A stretch of DNA of 32,606 nucleotides from Spirochaetota bacterium. GTDB taxonomy: Bacteria; Spirochaetota; UBA4802; UB4802. The DNA is taken from contig JBFLZD010000041.1 of NCBI GenBank assembly GCA_040756435.1, forward strand, positions 1-32,606, written 5' to 3'. The notes under the pieces were generated by a model. The model had not been told where the DNA came from, did not search any database, and saw only the letters and a program-made list of their open reading frames with translations. The position numbers and the translations under genes were made by a program. Shown in pieces: positions 7,700 to 15,792 of this stretch; within the stretch, counting starts at the first letter, position 1; each line of letters begins with the position of its first letter.

Positions 7700-10300
7700 A
7701 TGGAAAATATAGTTTTTTTCAATAAAGATTTTACCGGTGTTGATAATAAGCAATATAAGAAGTTAGGTATCAGAGGCCGCAGGGCTGCTGATTTAGCAAA
7801 AATGGGGTTACCGATAGCTCCAGGATTTATCATAGATGCTGATTTAACCATGAAACTGCCAAAGGTTAATGTAAAGCAATTAATAAAGACCTTTGTTGAT
7901 AAAATTGAAAAAGATATGAAAAAAGGATATGGCGATAGTGACAAGCCATTGCTTTTGAAGGTGGTGTTAAGCTCAGATTTAAATGTCCCATTCTTCCCGT
8001 CTATTCACAACGTTGGTTTAAATGATAAGGTTGTTACAGGTTTTGCCAAATTTACTGGTGAAGACTTTGCCTGGGGTGAATACAGGTTTTTGCTTAGAAG
8101 CATTGCTTCAAAAATTTACGGGATTGATGAAAAAGAACTTGATGAACTTGAAGGCAAGCTTCCCAAAAATGCTAAAGCAAAAGAATATAAAGAAGTGGTG
8201 GCAAAATATAAAAAATTCCTGGGCGACAAGTTCAGTGAAGATGTCTATGATCAGTTAGGACTTATTCTGAAAGGTGCTGCAGCAAAATACTGTGATTCAG
8301 ATATTGATGTTGACAATTCATTGTCAATCATGATTCAGGCAATGGTGTATGGTAACTTTGGTCAGAATTCCTTTGCAGGAAATTATTTTACTCGCAATAT
8401 CATTACCGGTGATGCGCTCATTCAGGGCGAATTTTTGCAGAATGAATTTGATGTGGACCGTGGTACCCCAAAGGACATAGCAAAGATTGATAAAAAATAT
8501 TATGACAAATTAGTTGAGATAGCAAAGAAAGTGGAAGATAACTTTAAAGAAATACGTAATATAAAATTTACCATTGAAGAGGGAAATTTTTGGCTCATTG
8601 AACAGCGCGAAGTTGATGAAAAGTCAACACAGGCACATATCAAGACATTACTTGACCTGCATACACGAAAAGTTGTAACACCTGAATTTTTAATTGAATC
8701 CATAAAGCCAAGCCAGCTTAACGAACTGCTGCACCCGGTTATAGACCCCCGGACAACGAAAAATGTAAAATCAATTAAAGGTGGTATAGCTGGTTCAACA
8801 GGTGCAGCTATTGGTAGAGTATTCTTTTCAACCGATAAGCTGCTTGAAGAATATAAACGAGCAGTAATGCATGGTGGCGATACAAACCTTATATTGGTTA
8901 TGCCAGCAACCTATGCAGAGGATGTTAAGGCAATTGAGGTTGCACGTGGTGTTATCACTTCTGAGGGTGGATTCTCGTCACATGCTCCTGTTGTTGCACG
9001 AAGTTTGGGTAAAGTTGCTATGGTCCAGCCTGAGATGAAGATCAGGGGTAATTCATTTACACTGGCAGGTAAAACTATAAAAGAAGGTGATTATGTTTCC
9101 ATAAATGTGCCGTATTATGAACCCCCTACAATTTATTTGGATAAAGTGGGCTTGATAGAACCAGATTTTGAAAAGAATGGATTAACTGATTTCTTAAAGA
9201 TAGTACAGAACTTCATTAAAGATTTTGATGTGCGCGCTAATGCTGACCAACCACGTGATGCCAAAGTGGCTAAGATGTTCTTTGCTGATGGTATAGGCTT
9301 GTGTCGTACTGAACATATGTTCTTTAATGAAAAGCGCATCATGAAGTTCCGTGAGATGATATTGTCAGAAACTGAAGCTGAACGGCGAAAAGCGCTGGAT
9401 GACCTCAAACCCATGCAGAGGGGTGACTTCTATGAATTATTCAAGATTATGCAGGGTCATCCGGTTACCATACGTTTGCTTGATGCTCCATTGCATGAAT
9501 TCCTGCCCCGAACTGAAGACAGCATGAAAGAGTTTATACAATACATGAAATCGCGTAAAAAAGGAATGTCTGATGCTGAAATACGTGCGCGATGTGAAGA
9601 ACTTTCTGAAATGAACCCAATGCTTGGGCACAGAGGTTGCCGCGTTGCTATCACATATCCTGAAATTTATGAGATGCAGTGTAGGGCAATTTTTGAAGCT
9701 GCTTGTATGCTGAAAAAAGAAGGCATCAATGTTGTTCCTGAAATCATGATTCCTATCGTTATGACGGAAACAGAAATCAAATTCATAAAGAATGGCAAGA
9801 AGATTGAAGGGAAAACGGTAAAAGGTATTCGCGATATCAAGGATGAGGTTGTTGAAGAATATGGTATTGACGATTTAGAGTATGAGGTTGGTACAATGAT
9901 TGAATTGCCCGCTGCTGCAGTTGGTGCTGGCAGAATTGCCCAGTATGCTGAGTTTTTTAGCTTTGGTACCAATGACCTCACGCAGACGACGTATGGATTG
10001 TCGCGAGATGACATTAATTCATTCTTCCCAAGTTATTCACTGTATGACCTTATTCCCAATAACCCCTTTAAGGTTCTGGGAAGAGAAGTTAAAGAACTTA
10101 TAGAGATAGCTGCAACACGCGGCAAGCTCACTCGTCCTGATATAACCATGGGACTTTGTGGAGAACATGGTGCTGATCCTGATAACATTGAGTTCTGTAT
10201 GAATGTGGGATTGAATTATGTATCGTGCTCGCCATATGCTATTCCACTATCTAAATTAGCGATAGCTCAGTTGAACATAAAACAGGCAAAGAGTAAATAG
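7700..10300 (+). CDS. Pyruvate phosphate dikinase-like protein with degenerate ATP site
   Basis: The 866-aa protein has the full PPDK layout: N-terminal ATP-grasp region, central phosphohistidine domain (His428 in GGFSSHAPVVARSLG) and C-terminal PEP/pyruvate TIM barrel. The barrel residues are intact: GLCRTEHMFF, VTIRLLDAPLHEFLP, Glu735 in MIELPAA, Asn758 in FGTNDLTQ and Cys820 in GLCGEHGADP. The nucleotide half is not. Aligned by eye to Clostridium symbiosum PPDK, Arg92 of VSVRSG is replaced (LLLKVVLSS), Asp321 and Glu323 become Asn287 and Lys289 (NIKFTIEEG), Gln335 becomes Glu301, and Lys22 falls at an Arg. It may use another phosphoryl donor or be regulatory. AGAGAGGG precedes the ATG. A terminator follows at 10355. 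PPDK family membership is certain; the classical reaction is not. Confidence 0.85.
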   Translation: MENIVFFNKDFTGVDNKQYKKLGIRGRRAADLAKMGLPIAPGFIIDADLTMKLPKVNVKQLIKTFVDKIEKDMKKGYGDSDKPLLLKVVLSSDLNVPFFPSIHNVGLNDKVVTGFAKFTGEDFAWGEYRFLLRSIASKIYGIDEKELDELEGKLPKNAKAKEYKEVVAKYKKFLGDKFSEDVYDQLGLILKGAAAKYCDSDIDVDNSLSIMIQAMVYGNFGQNSFAGNYFTRNIITGDALIQGEFLQNEFDVDRGTPKDIAKIDKKYYDKLVEIAKKVEDNFKEIRNIKFTIEEGNFWLIEQREVDEKSTQAHIKTLLDLHTRKVVTPEFLIESIKPSQLNELLHPVIDPRTTKNVKSIKGGIAGSTGAAIGRVFFSTDKLLEEYKRAVMHGGDTNLILVMPATYAEDVKAIEVARGVITSEGGFSSHAPVVARSLGKVAMVQPEMKIRGNSFTLAGKTIKEGDYVSINVPYYEPPTIYLDKVGLIEPDFEKNGLTDFLKIVQNFIKDFDVRANADQPRDAKVAKMFFADGIGLCRTEHMFFNEKRIMKFREMILSETEAERRKALDDLKPMQRGDFYELFKIMQGHPVTIRLLDAPLHEFLPRTEDSMKEFIQYMKSRKKGMSDAEIRARCEELSEMNPMLGHRGCRVAITYPEIYEMQCRAIFEAACMLKKEGINVVPEIMIPIVMTETEIKFIKNGKKIEGKTVKGIRDIKDEVVEEYGIDDLEYEVGTMIELPAAAVGAGRIAQYAEFFSFGTNDLTQTTYGLSRDDINSFFPSYSLYDLIPNNPFKVLGREVKELIEIAATRGKLTRPDITMGLCGEHGADPDNIEFCMNVGLNYVSCSPYAIPLSKLAIAQLNIKQAKSK

Positions 10301-10318
10301 GTGGTGGTGATTGATTTT

Positions 10319-10333
10319 CAGTAACTATCGCCC
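10319..10333 (+). repeat. Copy of recurrent word CAGTAACTATCGCCC
   Basis: Intergenic copy 18 bp after the PPDK-like stop codon and just before the terminator. It is identical over 15 bp to 602-616 inside the transposase gene. Confidence 0.6.
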
Positions 10334-10354
10334 AAATTAATATAAAACAATTAA

Positions 10355-10380
10355 GGCTGCGTGTGAGAGCGCAGCCTTTT
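10355..10380. terminator. Rho-independent terminator, probably bidirectional
   Basis: The stem GGCTGCG (10355-10361) pairs with CGCAGCC (10370-10376) across an 8-nt loop, followed by TTTTG. It sits between the convergent PPDK-like and ThiF-like genes. Confidence 0.85.
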
Positions 10381-10382
10381 GT

Positions 10383-11111
10383 TTAATTTTTGCAGACTTT
10401 ACATGCAGGATTTTGTTCAAGTGTGATAGATGAAAACCGCATGGCAAGGCCATCAAAAAGAAGAAGTTTACCTGCAGTCACTGTGCCAAGACCTGTAATT
10501 AACTTTATTGCTTCCATTGCCTGCAGGGTGCCCATAACACCGGGGGTAACGCCAGCAACAGGGATGGGCTTTTTAATGCTTTTTTTGGGAAGAAAACATG
10601 ACAGGCAGGGCGTTTGATGGGGTAATACTACGGTAAGCTGGCCACTGAAACCTTCGACACCTGCGTGGATAAGTGGTTTTTGCAACTGGATGCATGCTTT
10701 GTTAAGTATATGTCGAGTTTCAAAATTATCAAGGCAATCAAGAACGATATGTGAGTTTTCAAGTAATGTGTGAATATTTTTTGTTGTAATTTTTGTATTT
10801 TTAATTTCAACCTGAATATAAGGATTTGTCTGGGTTAATGTTGCATAGGCCGAGTCAGCTTTGTGCATGCCCATTCGTGTATGGTTGTGGAGTATCTGCC
10901 GGTTAAGATTTGAAAGTGAAATGGTATCAAAATCGCAAATTGTGATTTTGCCAAAGCCGGCAACAGCACAGTATAGAGCAGCAGGGCTGGCCAGACCGCC
11001 GGCGCCAGCTATAAAAAGGTGAGTATTTTTGATTTTTTCCTGTGCTTCTTTCCCCCACCCTTTGATGATAAGCTGTCGTTGATAAAGTTCAAGTTCTTCT
11101 TTGGTTATCAT
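10383..11111 (-). CDS. ThiF/MoeB/HesA-family E1-like adenylyltransferase
   Basis: This cytoplasmic E1-like enzyme (242 aa) adenylates the C-terminal Gly-Gly of a small sulfur-carrier protein such as ThiS or MoaD. Visible are the family N-terminus ELELYQRQLIIKGWG, the ATP loop AGAGGLASPAALY, DFDTISLSNLNRQ with its conserved Asn-Arg, DCLDNFETRHILN, and two zinc Cys pairs (PCLSCF and CKVC at the C-terminus). The region IPVAGVTPGVMGTLQAMEAIK matches the family, but the crossover-loop cysteine used by ThiF for acyl-disulfide formation is not seen, so MoeB-like chemistry is more likely. No thiS, moaD or other cofactor gene is adjacent, so the pathway cannot be assigned. The gene runs convergent to its upstream neighbour. 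Confidence 0.88.
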   Translation of the reverse strand: MITKEELELYQRQLIIKGWGKEAQEKIKNTHLFIAGAGGLASPAALYCAVAGFGKITICDFDTISLSNLNRQILHNHTRMGMHKADSAYATLTQTNPYIQVEIKNTKITTKNIHTLLENSHIVLDCLDNFETRHILNKACIQLQKPLIHAGVEGFSGQLTVVLPHQTPCLSCFLPKKSIKKPIPVAGVTPGVMGTLQAMEAIKLITGLGTVTAGKLLLFDGLAMRFSSITLEQNPACKVCKN

Positions 11112-11505
11112 GGTTGTACCTGTGCTTTTTTTGAAATAAATATTGCTTATATTTTCGACACAATTTTAAAAGAATAAATAATAACTAAAAATATTTTTTA
11201 GTAATACAATTTAAAGCTCATAAGAAAATTATTTATAATAAGTCAATGCAATTTTTGTAAATATTTGTATTTGATGTATAATATGAGGATGTGAATCTCC
11301 TACAGATATCATTTGAAACTATTTTATCATACATGGAGCATACTCCCATCGATTTTGGTGGAAAAATTATGAAACCATGTTATGATAGTAAAAATACTTG
11401 ACTTTAATTATAACTATAATGTAACGAGAAAACACATTGTTTTATTGCAAAATATATTTTCATAATATTTTTTTGATCATATTAATAGAAAGGAGCTTCT
11501 CGTTA
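11112..11505. other. Intergenic region with candidate promoter and an inverted repeat
   Basis: This very AT-rich 394-bp gap between divergent genes holds no convincing gene. A possible plus-strand promoter is TTGTAA (11255-11260) with TATAAT (11277-11282) at 16 bp. A larger inverted repeat pairs TATCATACATGG (11325-11336) with CCATGTTATGATA (11375-11387), one bulged base, around a 38-nt loop. Another TATAAT lies at 11415-11420. If the first promoter is real, the FrhB-like gene has a long structured leader. Confidence 0.4.
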
Positions 11506-12870
11506 ATGCCTGTAAAAGCAAAATACGATTTTAATGACCTTACCCAAAAACTTGGTGGAAAAAAGATGCCGCTGTGCAATTTTTGTGGAACATGTATTGG
11601 GATATGTCCATCAGGAGCTTTAACCAGCGATTATGAGGCAGGGAAGCCTGTATTTGATGAATCCAGGTGTACTCAATGTAGTCTTTGTTATCTTCATTGT
11701 CAGGGTATAAAGGTAAATTTTTCAGAACTGGATGCATCATTCAAAGGTGGTGATAAATTTGATACCTATCTTAAAAGTTATCAAAAATGTTTTCTGGGAC
11801 ATTCAGAAGATGATCAGGTAAGAAAAAAAGGGGCTTCTGGTGGAAGCGTAACTAGATTACTGGTATATATGCTGGAAAAAAAACTTGTTGATGGTGTAAT
11901 ACTTCCAAGGAATAAGCCTGACCAGAAATGGTTATTCAGGCCGGAGATAGTAACTGATATTAAAACTGTTAAAGCCTCTTCGCAGTCAAAATATTGCCTT
12001 ATTCCAACAAATGAAATTTTAAAAACCCTCAAGGACAAAAAAGGGAAATATGCAATAGTGGCTCTCCCATGCCAGATACATAGTTTGAGGAAACTTCAGA
12101 ATGAAGGCAATAAACATGCAAGGAAAATTGAATATATACTGGCATTGATCTGTGGGCATAATATGGAATATGGGGCAACAACGTTTGGAATGAAGAAGCT
12201 GAAAATAAATAAAGAGAATGTTATTGATGTTAAATACAGGGAGCATGGTGACTGGCCTGGTGGTTTATCATTCCATTTAAAAAATGGTGAAAGGAAAGGC
12301 ATTAATTTTTTTAATTATCACTATCTTAATGCTGTTTATTTGCCAAACAGATGCAGATTGTGCCCTGATTATTATGGCAACTATTCAGATATTAGCTTTG
12401 GCGATTCATGGCTGATACGTTTACTTGGACGAGGAATGAATGAGAGAGGCTTGCCAAAAGGTTGGTCAAGTATTATTGTAAGAACAAAAAAAGGCTTATC
12501 TTTGATTGAATCAGCTCAGAAGGATGGAGCAATGCATCTTGAGGAAATTGAGCCAGCAGAAATCCATGAATCCTTTCCCTTTAATATATCCTATAAGCTG
12601 AACGGGATATTCATACGTCTGAAATTAGCAAGGAAGAAGCCAGAGTTTATTGGATTACAAAAACCTGATAAACTTGATCGCTATTTGTATCACTATATTT
12701 ATAACTTTGTTCTTATTTTTGGTGCATCACGTGCATTCAGATTTTTCCTCAGTATTATGCCTTTGAATTTTAATCTTTTCCTTATTAAAAATTTTAAAAA
12801 GCTTATGGGGTATAAACCCAACGCGCGTGATATGGTCTTGAAATATAATGAGAAAGCAAATGTTGAGTAA
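11506..12870 (+). CDS. FrhB-like iron-sulfur flavoprotein of a glycan cluster
   Basis: This 454-aa protein belongs to the family annotated as coenzyme F420 hydrogenase/dehydrogenase beta subunit. It begins with a two-[4Fe-4S] ferredoxin domain (Cys24, 27, 30, 34 and Cys55, 58, 61, 65), followed by the FrhB N-terminal domain (KKGASGGSVTRLL) and C-terminal domain. The latter shows ALPCQIHSLRKL and CRLCPDYYGNYSDISFGDSW. In non-methanogens such proteins are common in polysaccharide clusters and are thought to reduce or modify sugars. The position ahead of a methyltransferase and glycosyltransferases agrees with that, so F420 use should not be assumed. AAAGGAG precedes ATG 11506; the frame is open upstream to 11437 without a better start. 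The next gene follows after 40 bp. Confidence 0.85.
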   Translation: MPVKAKYDFNDLTQKLGGKKMPLCNFCGTCIGICPSGALTSDYEAGKPVFDESRCTQCSLCYLHCQGIKVNFSELDASFKGGDKFDTYLKSYQKCFLGHSEDDQVRKKGASGGSVTRLLVYMLEKKLVDGVILPRNKPDQKWLFRPEIVTDIKTVKASSQSKYCLIPTNEILKTLKDKKGKYAIVALPCQIHSLRKLQNEGNKHARKIEYILALICGHNMEYGATTFGMKKLKINKENVIDVKYREHGDWPGGLSFHLKNGERKGINFFNYHYLNAVYLPNRCRLCPDYYGNYSDISFGDSWLIRLLGRGMNERGLPKGWSSIIVRTKKGLSLIESAQKDGAMHLEEIEPAEIHESFPFNISYKLNGIFIRLKLARKKPEFIGLQKPDKLDRYLYHYIYNFVLIFGASRAFRFFLSIMPLNFNLFLIKNFKKLMGYKPNARDMVLKYNEKANVE

Positions 12871-12910
12871 GACGATGTACATTTGAAAGATTAAATTTAG
12901 GATAAAATTT

Positions 12911-13702
12911 ATGTCCAAGCAATATTATTTCACCCTGAAAGGTTTCTGGAAAAGAGCTAAACAGGAATATGACTACTATACAAAAAGACCATGGACACTG
13001 CAACAGGTTGGGGAATTTTGGGATACAGTTGAAGATTATGATGCAGTCAACGAGGAATTGTATACTTATTTCAGGCGATTTACCAATTCTTATGACCTGG
13101 CAATAAAGCATCTGAAAAAAGAAAAATATACCATGATTGATATACAGGCTCGCAGTGGTAAGGGAAGCCTGTTCTGGTATCAAAAAGGCAAAATTAAAAG
13201 TTCTACCTGTGTGGATTTTTCAGATTTTTTGATTTCCTTAGCAGATAGAAGATTAAAAGGGAGTGGATTGAAATATAAAATAGTAAAAGTACTGGATTTT
13301 CCGTTGCCTTTCAAAGATGGCCAGTTTGACTTTGTTTGCTCATATGAAACTATTGAGCATATTTATGATTACAATACCTTTTTTGATGAACTGGTGCGTA
13401 TACTAAGCAAAGATGGTATAATGATTCTGACATGCCCTAACAGGTTATGGGAATGGGTACACTGGTTATCTGCTGCAATCAATATCAATCACAGCGAGGG
13501 TCCACATAGATTTTTAAAGAGAAAAGAATTGCTTGCATGTATAAAAAGAAATAAAATGAAAATTTTGGAAGAAAACAGCACTATTATTCTTCCATTTAAC
13601 AATAAAGTATCAATAGTAATGGACACATTTCTTGAAAAATATCTTCCAGAGTATATAAAAAGAATTTTAGCTTTAAGAAGGACCTTTATACTGTGTAAAT
13701 GA
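12911..13702 (+). CDS. Class I SAM-dependent methyltransferase (type 11-like)
   Basis: This 263-aa protein has a Methyltransf_11-type core. LPFKDGQFDFVCSYETIEHIYDY is the recognisable post-motif region (given in two parts: LPFKDGQFDFV and CSYETIEHIYDY), followed by LVRILSKDGIMILTCPN (motif III area). The SAM-binding motif I, normally like LDIGCGTG, reads MIDIQARSGKGSLFW and keeps only part of the glycine pattern. The N-terminal 70 residues (FWKRAKQEYDYYTKRPW) precede the core. It follows the FrhB-like gene at 40 bp and probably shares its transcript, so a role in methylating a sugar or lipid-linked glycan is likely but inferred. The ATG is preceded only by a weak TTAGGAT. Confidence 0.8.
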   Translation: MSKQYYFTLKGFWKRAKQEYDYYTKRPWTLQQVGEFWDTVEDYDAVNEELYTYFRRFTNSYDLAIKHLKKEKYTMIDIQARSGKGSLFWYQKGKIKSSTCVDFSDFLISLADRRLKGSGLKYKIVKVLDFPLPFKDGQFDFVCSYETIEHIYDYNTFFDELVRILSKDGIMILTCPNRLWEWVHWLSAAININHSEGPHRFLKRKELLACIKRNKMKILEENSTIILPFNNKVSIVMDTFLEKYLPEYIKRILALRRTFILCK

Positions 13703-14015
13703 GACGCTATATATTGTAATGCAGCTAACAAAGTTTTTAAAATAATAATATATTATTTAATGAATAATTATTTACTACGTCATTTGGATGTGTAATTTTT
13801 GCATTAATATTAGAAATAACTGTTTTGTGCTGTCCTTTCGGTAAGCTGTTATCGTGTTGTCGTTCTGATAAGCGTTTTATATTGTCATTTCGAAGAGCGA
13901 TGCGAGGAGAAATCTTATTTTATATAGAATGGGGAGAAAAGATTTCACATGTATTCAAAATCGGAAATGGCAATTGTTGTTATCCTTTATTTTTAAAGGA
14001 GTATAATAACACGAC
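13703..14015. other. Intergenic region with repeat remnant
   Basis: The first 130 bp are AT-rich without clear signals. The rest holds the palindromic repeat at 13884-13946 and an AAAGGAG (13995-14001) that serves the next gene. A 64-codon open frame here is not convincing because it follows repeat sequence and has no ribosome site. Confidence 0.5.
13884..13946. repeat. Interspersed intergenic palindromic repeat (cgaaatgaca type)
   Basis: GTCATTTCGAAGAGCGATG, continuing to GAGAAATCTT (13907-13916), resembles a common bacterial interspersed repeat. GAAATCTT (13909-13916) can pair with AAGATTTC (13939-13946). The 11-mer TGTCATTTCGA (13883-13893) occurs in reverse complement at 4091-4101 inside the MITE-like element, so the two repeats are related. 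Confidence 0.55.
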
Positions 14016-14660
14016 TTGAAAAAAATAAGTATAATTACATTGATACTAATTATTTTATACTGTATTAGTTTTTTATTTGTAGAGCGGTACCTTACTATAC
14101 AGTATTCAATTACAAACATTCCATTACATGCAAAATTTGATGCAGCTGTCATCTTTTATGGTAGTTTTGATACTACAGGAAATCCTGATAAAGAATCAAA
14201 ACGAAGGCTTTCACTTGCAGTAGATTTATACCATAAGGGTATAATCCAAAGTTTAATTTTTGTAGGGGGATGGAGACCTTCAAAAAAATTAGCAGGTTCT
14301 CAATTATTGGCTCAAGAAGCAATTACTTTGGGTGTAAAACCTGCACGTATATTTATTGATACCCATTCACGAGATACTTTCCATAATTGGAATGAAGCAA
14401 AGAAGATTATAACTGAAAATAAGTTTAAAAAAATACTGTTAATTTCATCCCCTTTCCACCTTTTCAGACTAAAACATTTGATTGATAATGACAATGATGT
14501 GAAAATATTTTATGGTACATATCATAAAACAAATACTTTCCCCCATAAATCTTTTTGGGAGAATGTTATTGACTATAATTATCACATGATTTCATTTGTC
14601 ACATATTCATTATTGCCTTCAGAATTGTATCAGTTTTTGATAGAGAAAATAAGGAAGTAA
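14016..14660 (+). CDS. DUF218 (YdcF/SanA-like) membrane-anchored protein
   Basis: This 214-aa protein has one N-terminal membrane segment (about residues 4-22) and a DUF218 domain: FDAAVIFYGSFD, KGIIQSLIFVGGW, LGVKPARIFIDTHSRDTFHN and KKILLISSPFHLFRL. Proteins of this family (YdcF, SanA, ElyC) act at the inner membrane, and ElyC/SanA influence envelope polysaccharide metabolism; the biochemical reaction is not established. The start is a TTG: AAAGGAG lies 14 nt upstream, and no ATG keeps the membrane segment. It lies between the methyltransferase and a flippase-like gene, so a role in handling lipid-linked glycans is plausible. Confidence 0.8.
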   Translation: MKKISIITLILIILYCISFLFVERYLTIQYSITNIPLHAKFDAAVIFYGSFDTTGNPDKESKRRLSLAVDLYHKGIIQSLIFVGGWRPSKKLAGSQLLAQEAITLGVKPARIFIDTHSRDTFHNWNEAKKIITENKFKKILLISSPFHLFRLKHLIDNDNDVKIFYGTYHKTNTFPHKSFWENVIDYNYHMISFVTYSLLPSELYQFLIEKIRK

Positions 14661-14707
14661 TCAAAGCAAAGCTTTACGATATACTGTACTTTTGACAGGT
14701 GATCCCA

Positions 14708-15700
14708 TTGAAAGATAAGATTAAATATTTAAATTTTATTGGCATTATCCTATTTGTAGTTATTCTATGGAAAATTGATTTAAAACAACTATTCCATTAT
14801 TTGAAGACTGCAAACTACTGGTATTTAATATTGGCTTATCCCTTTTTACTGCTACTGATTTTTTTCAAAGCAATACGATGGAATCTTTTAATGAGAAGCC
14901 AGAATGTCAAAACACCAATATTTGAAACATTTTATGTTTATCTATGGGCTTTTTATTTTGGTGCGGTTACTCCCGGTAGAATTGGTGAGATTTCAAAAGC
15001 AATATATTTTCAGGATAAATTTGACAACATTGGTAGGGCATTTGTTTCTGTGGTTATTGACAGGCTCTATGATGTTGGAATACGTGTTGCTGCACTTTTT
15101 TTGCTTTACCCTTTTTTCAGCCATCTTTTTGCTTTTAATTATATTGGGTTTATAATTATTATTTTATCAATAGTTTCAGGTATAGTTGCTCTTATAAAGT
15201 TTAAGTCAATTCATAATATAATTGCCAGGTTCAGTAAATTTATCTTACCCAAGAAATATTATCCAGTAATTCAGCAAAATATATCAGGGTTTATTAATGA
15301 TACTGTAATGATGTTAACCAGTATACGATATGTAACACTATCTACGTTTTTAACTATTCCTAGTTTTATCAGTTATTGTCTGGTTGCATACTTAATCCAA
15401 AAAAGTTTTTCCATAGAAATGCCGTTTAGCTATACAGTATTTTGCCTGGTTTTATCAAGTTTTTCTGTGGTAGTTCCTATTTCGGTTTCTGGTTTAGGGG
15501 TCAGGGAAGCTATTATGATTTTTCTATTTAAGAGCATAGGATTGGGAAGCGAAGCAGCAGTATTATTCTCATTATCAATTTTTGCATTAAGCCCTGTACT
15601 GGGATTTCACGGGTGGTTAGTAAATATTTTAATGATCATATATGGTTATTTTAAAAAAAAGAAAATGGATAAAAACCTTCCTGAAAACGTTTCGGATTAA
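14708..15700 (+). CDS. LPG synthase TM-region/UPF0104 flippase-like membrane protein
   Basis: This polytopic membrane protein of about 330 aa belongs to the PF03706 (lysylphosphatidylglycerol synthase TM region, UPF0104, AglD-like) family. Typical motifs are FGAVTPGRIGEISKAIYF, VSVVIDRLYDVG and VVPISVSGLGVREAIMIF, with about eight hydrophobic segments. It lacks the cytosolic LPG synthase domain, so it is not an MprF. Related stand-alone proteins are found with dolichol-phosphate-type glycosyltransferases, and the gene sits next to one here. I prefer TTG 14708 because AGGTGAT ends 4 nt before it; GTG 14699 is an in-frame alternative without a good ribosome site. Confidence 0.82.
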   Translation: MKDKIKYLNFIGIILFVVILWKIDLKQLFHYLKTANYWYLILAYPFLLLLIFFKAIRWNLLMRSQNVKTPIFETFYVYLWAFYFGAVTPGRIGEISKAIYFQDKFDNIGRAFVSVVIDRLYDVGIRVAALFLLYPFFSHLFAFNYIGFIIIILSIVSGIVALIKFKSIHNIIARFSKFILPKKYYPVIQQNISGFINDTVMMLTSIRYVTLSTFLTIPSFISYCLVAYLIQKSFSIEMPFSYTVFCLVLSSFSVVVPISVSGLGVREAIMIFLFKSIGLGSEAAVLFSLSIFALSPVLGFHGWLVNILMIIYGYFKKKKMDKNLPENVSD

Positions 15701-15792
15701 ACACCGTAAACAGAATAAATATCTTGACATGAATACATTCAATTATTCATTTATATAAACCATAAAATTGTTAAAATATAAAAGGTGAAATC

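Noticed and set aside
13825-14019. Plus-strand 64-codon open frame
   Set aside because: It runs through an interspersed repeat and has no ribosome site or recognisable protein features.
15724-15757. Promoter upstream of the GT2 gene at 15793
   Set aside because: TTGACA is present (15724-15729), but no -10 box lies at an acceptable distance; TATATA at 15752 is 22 bp away.
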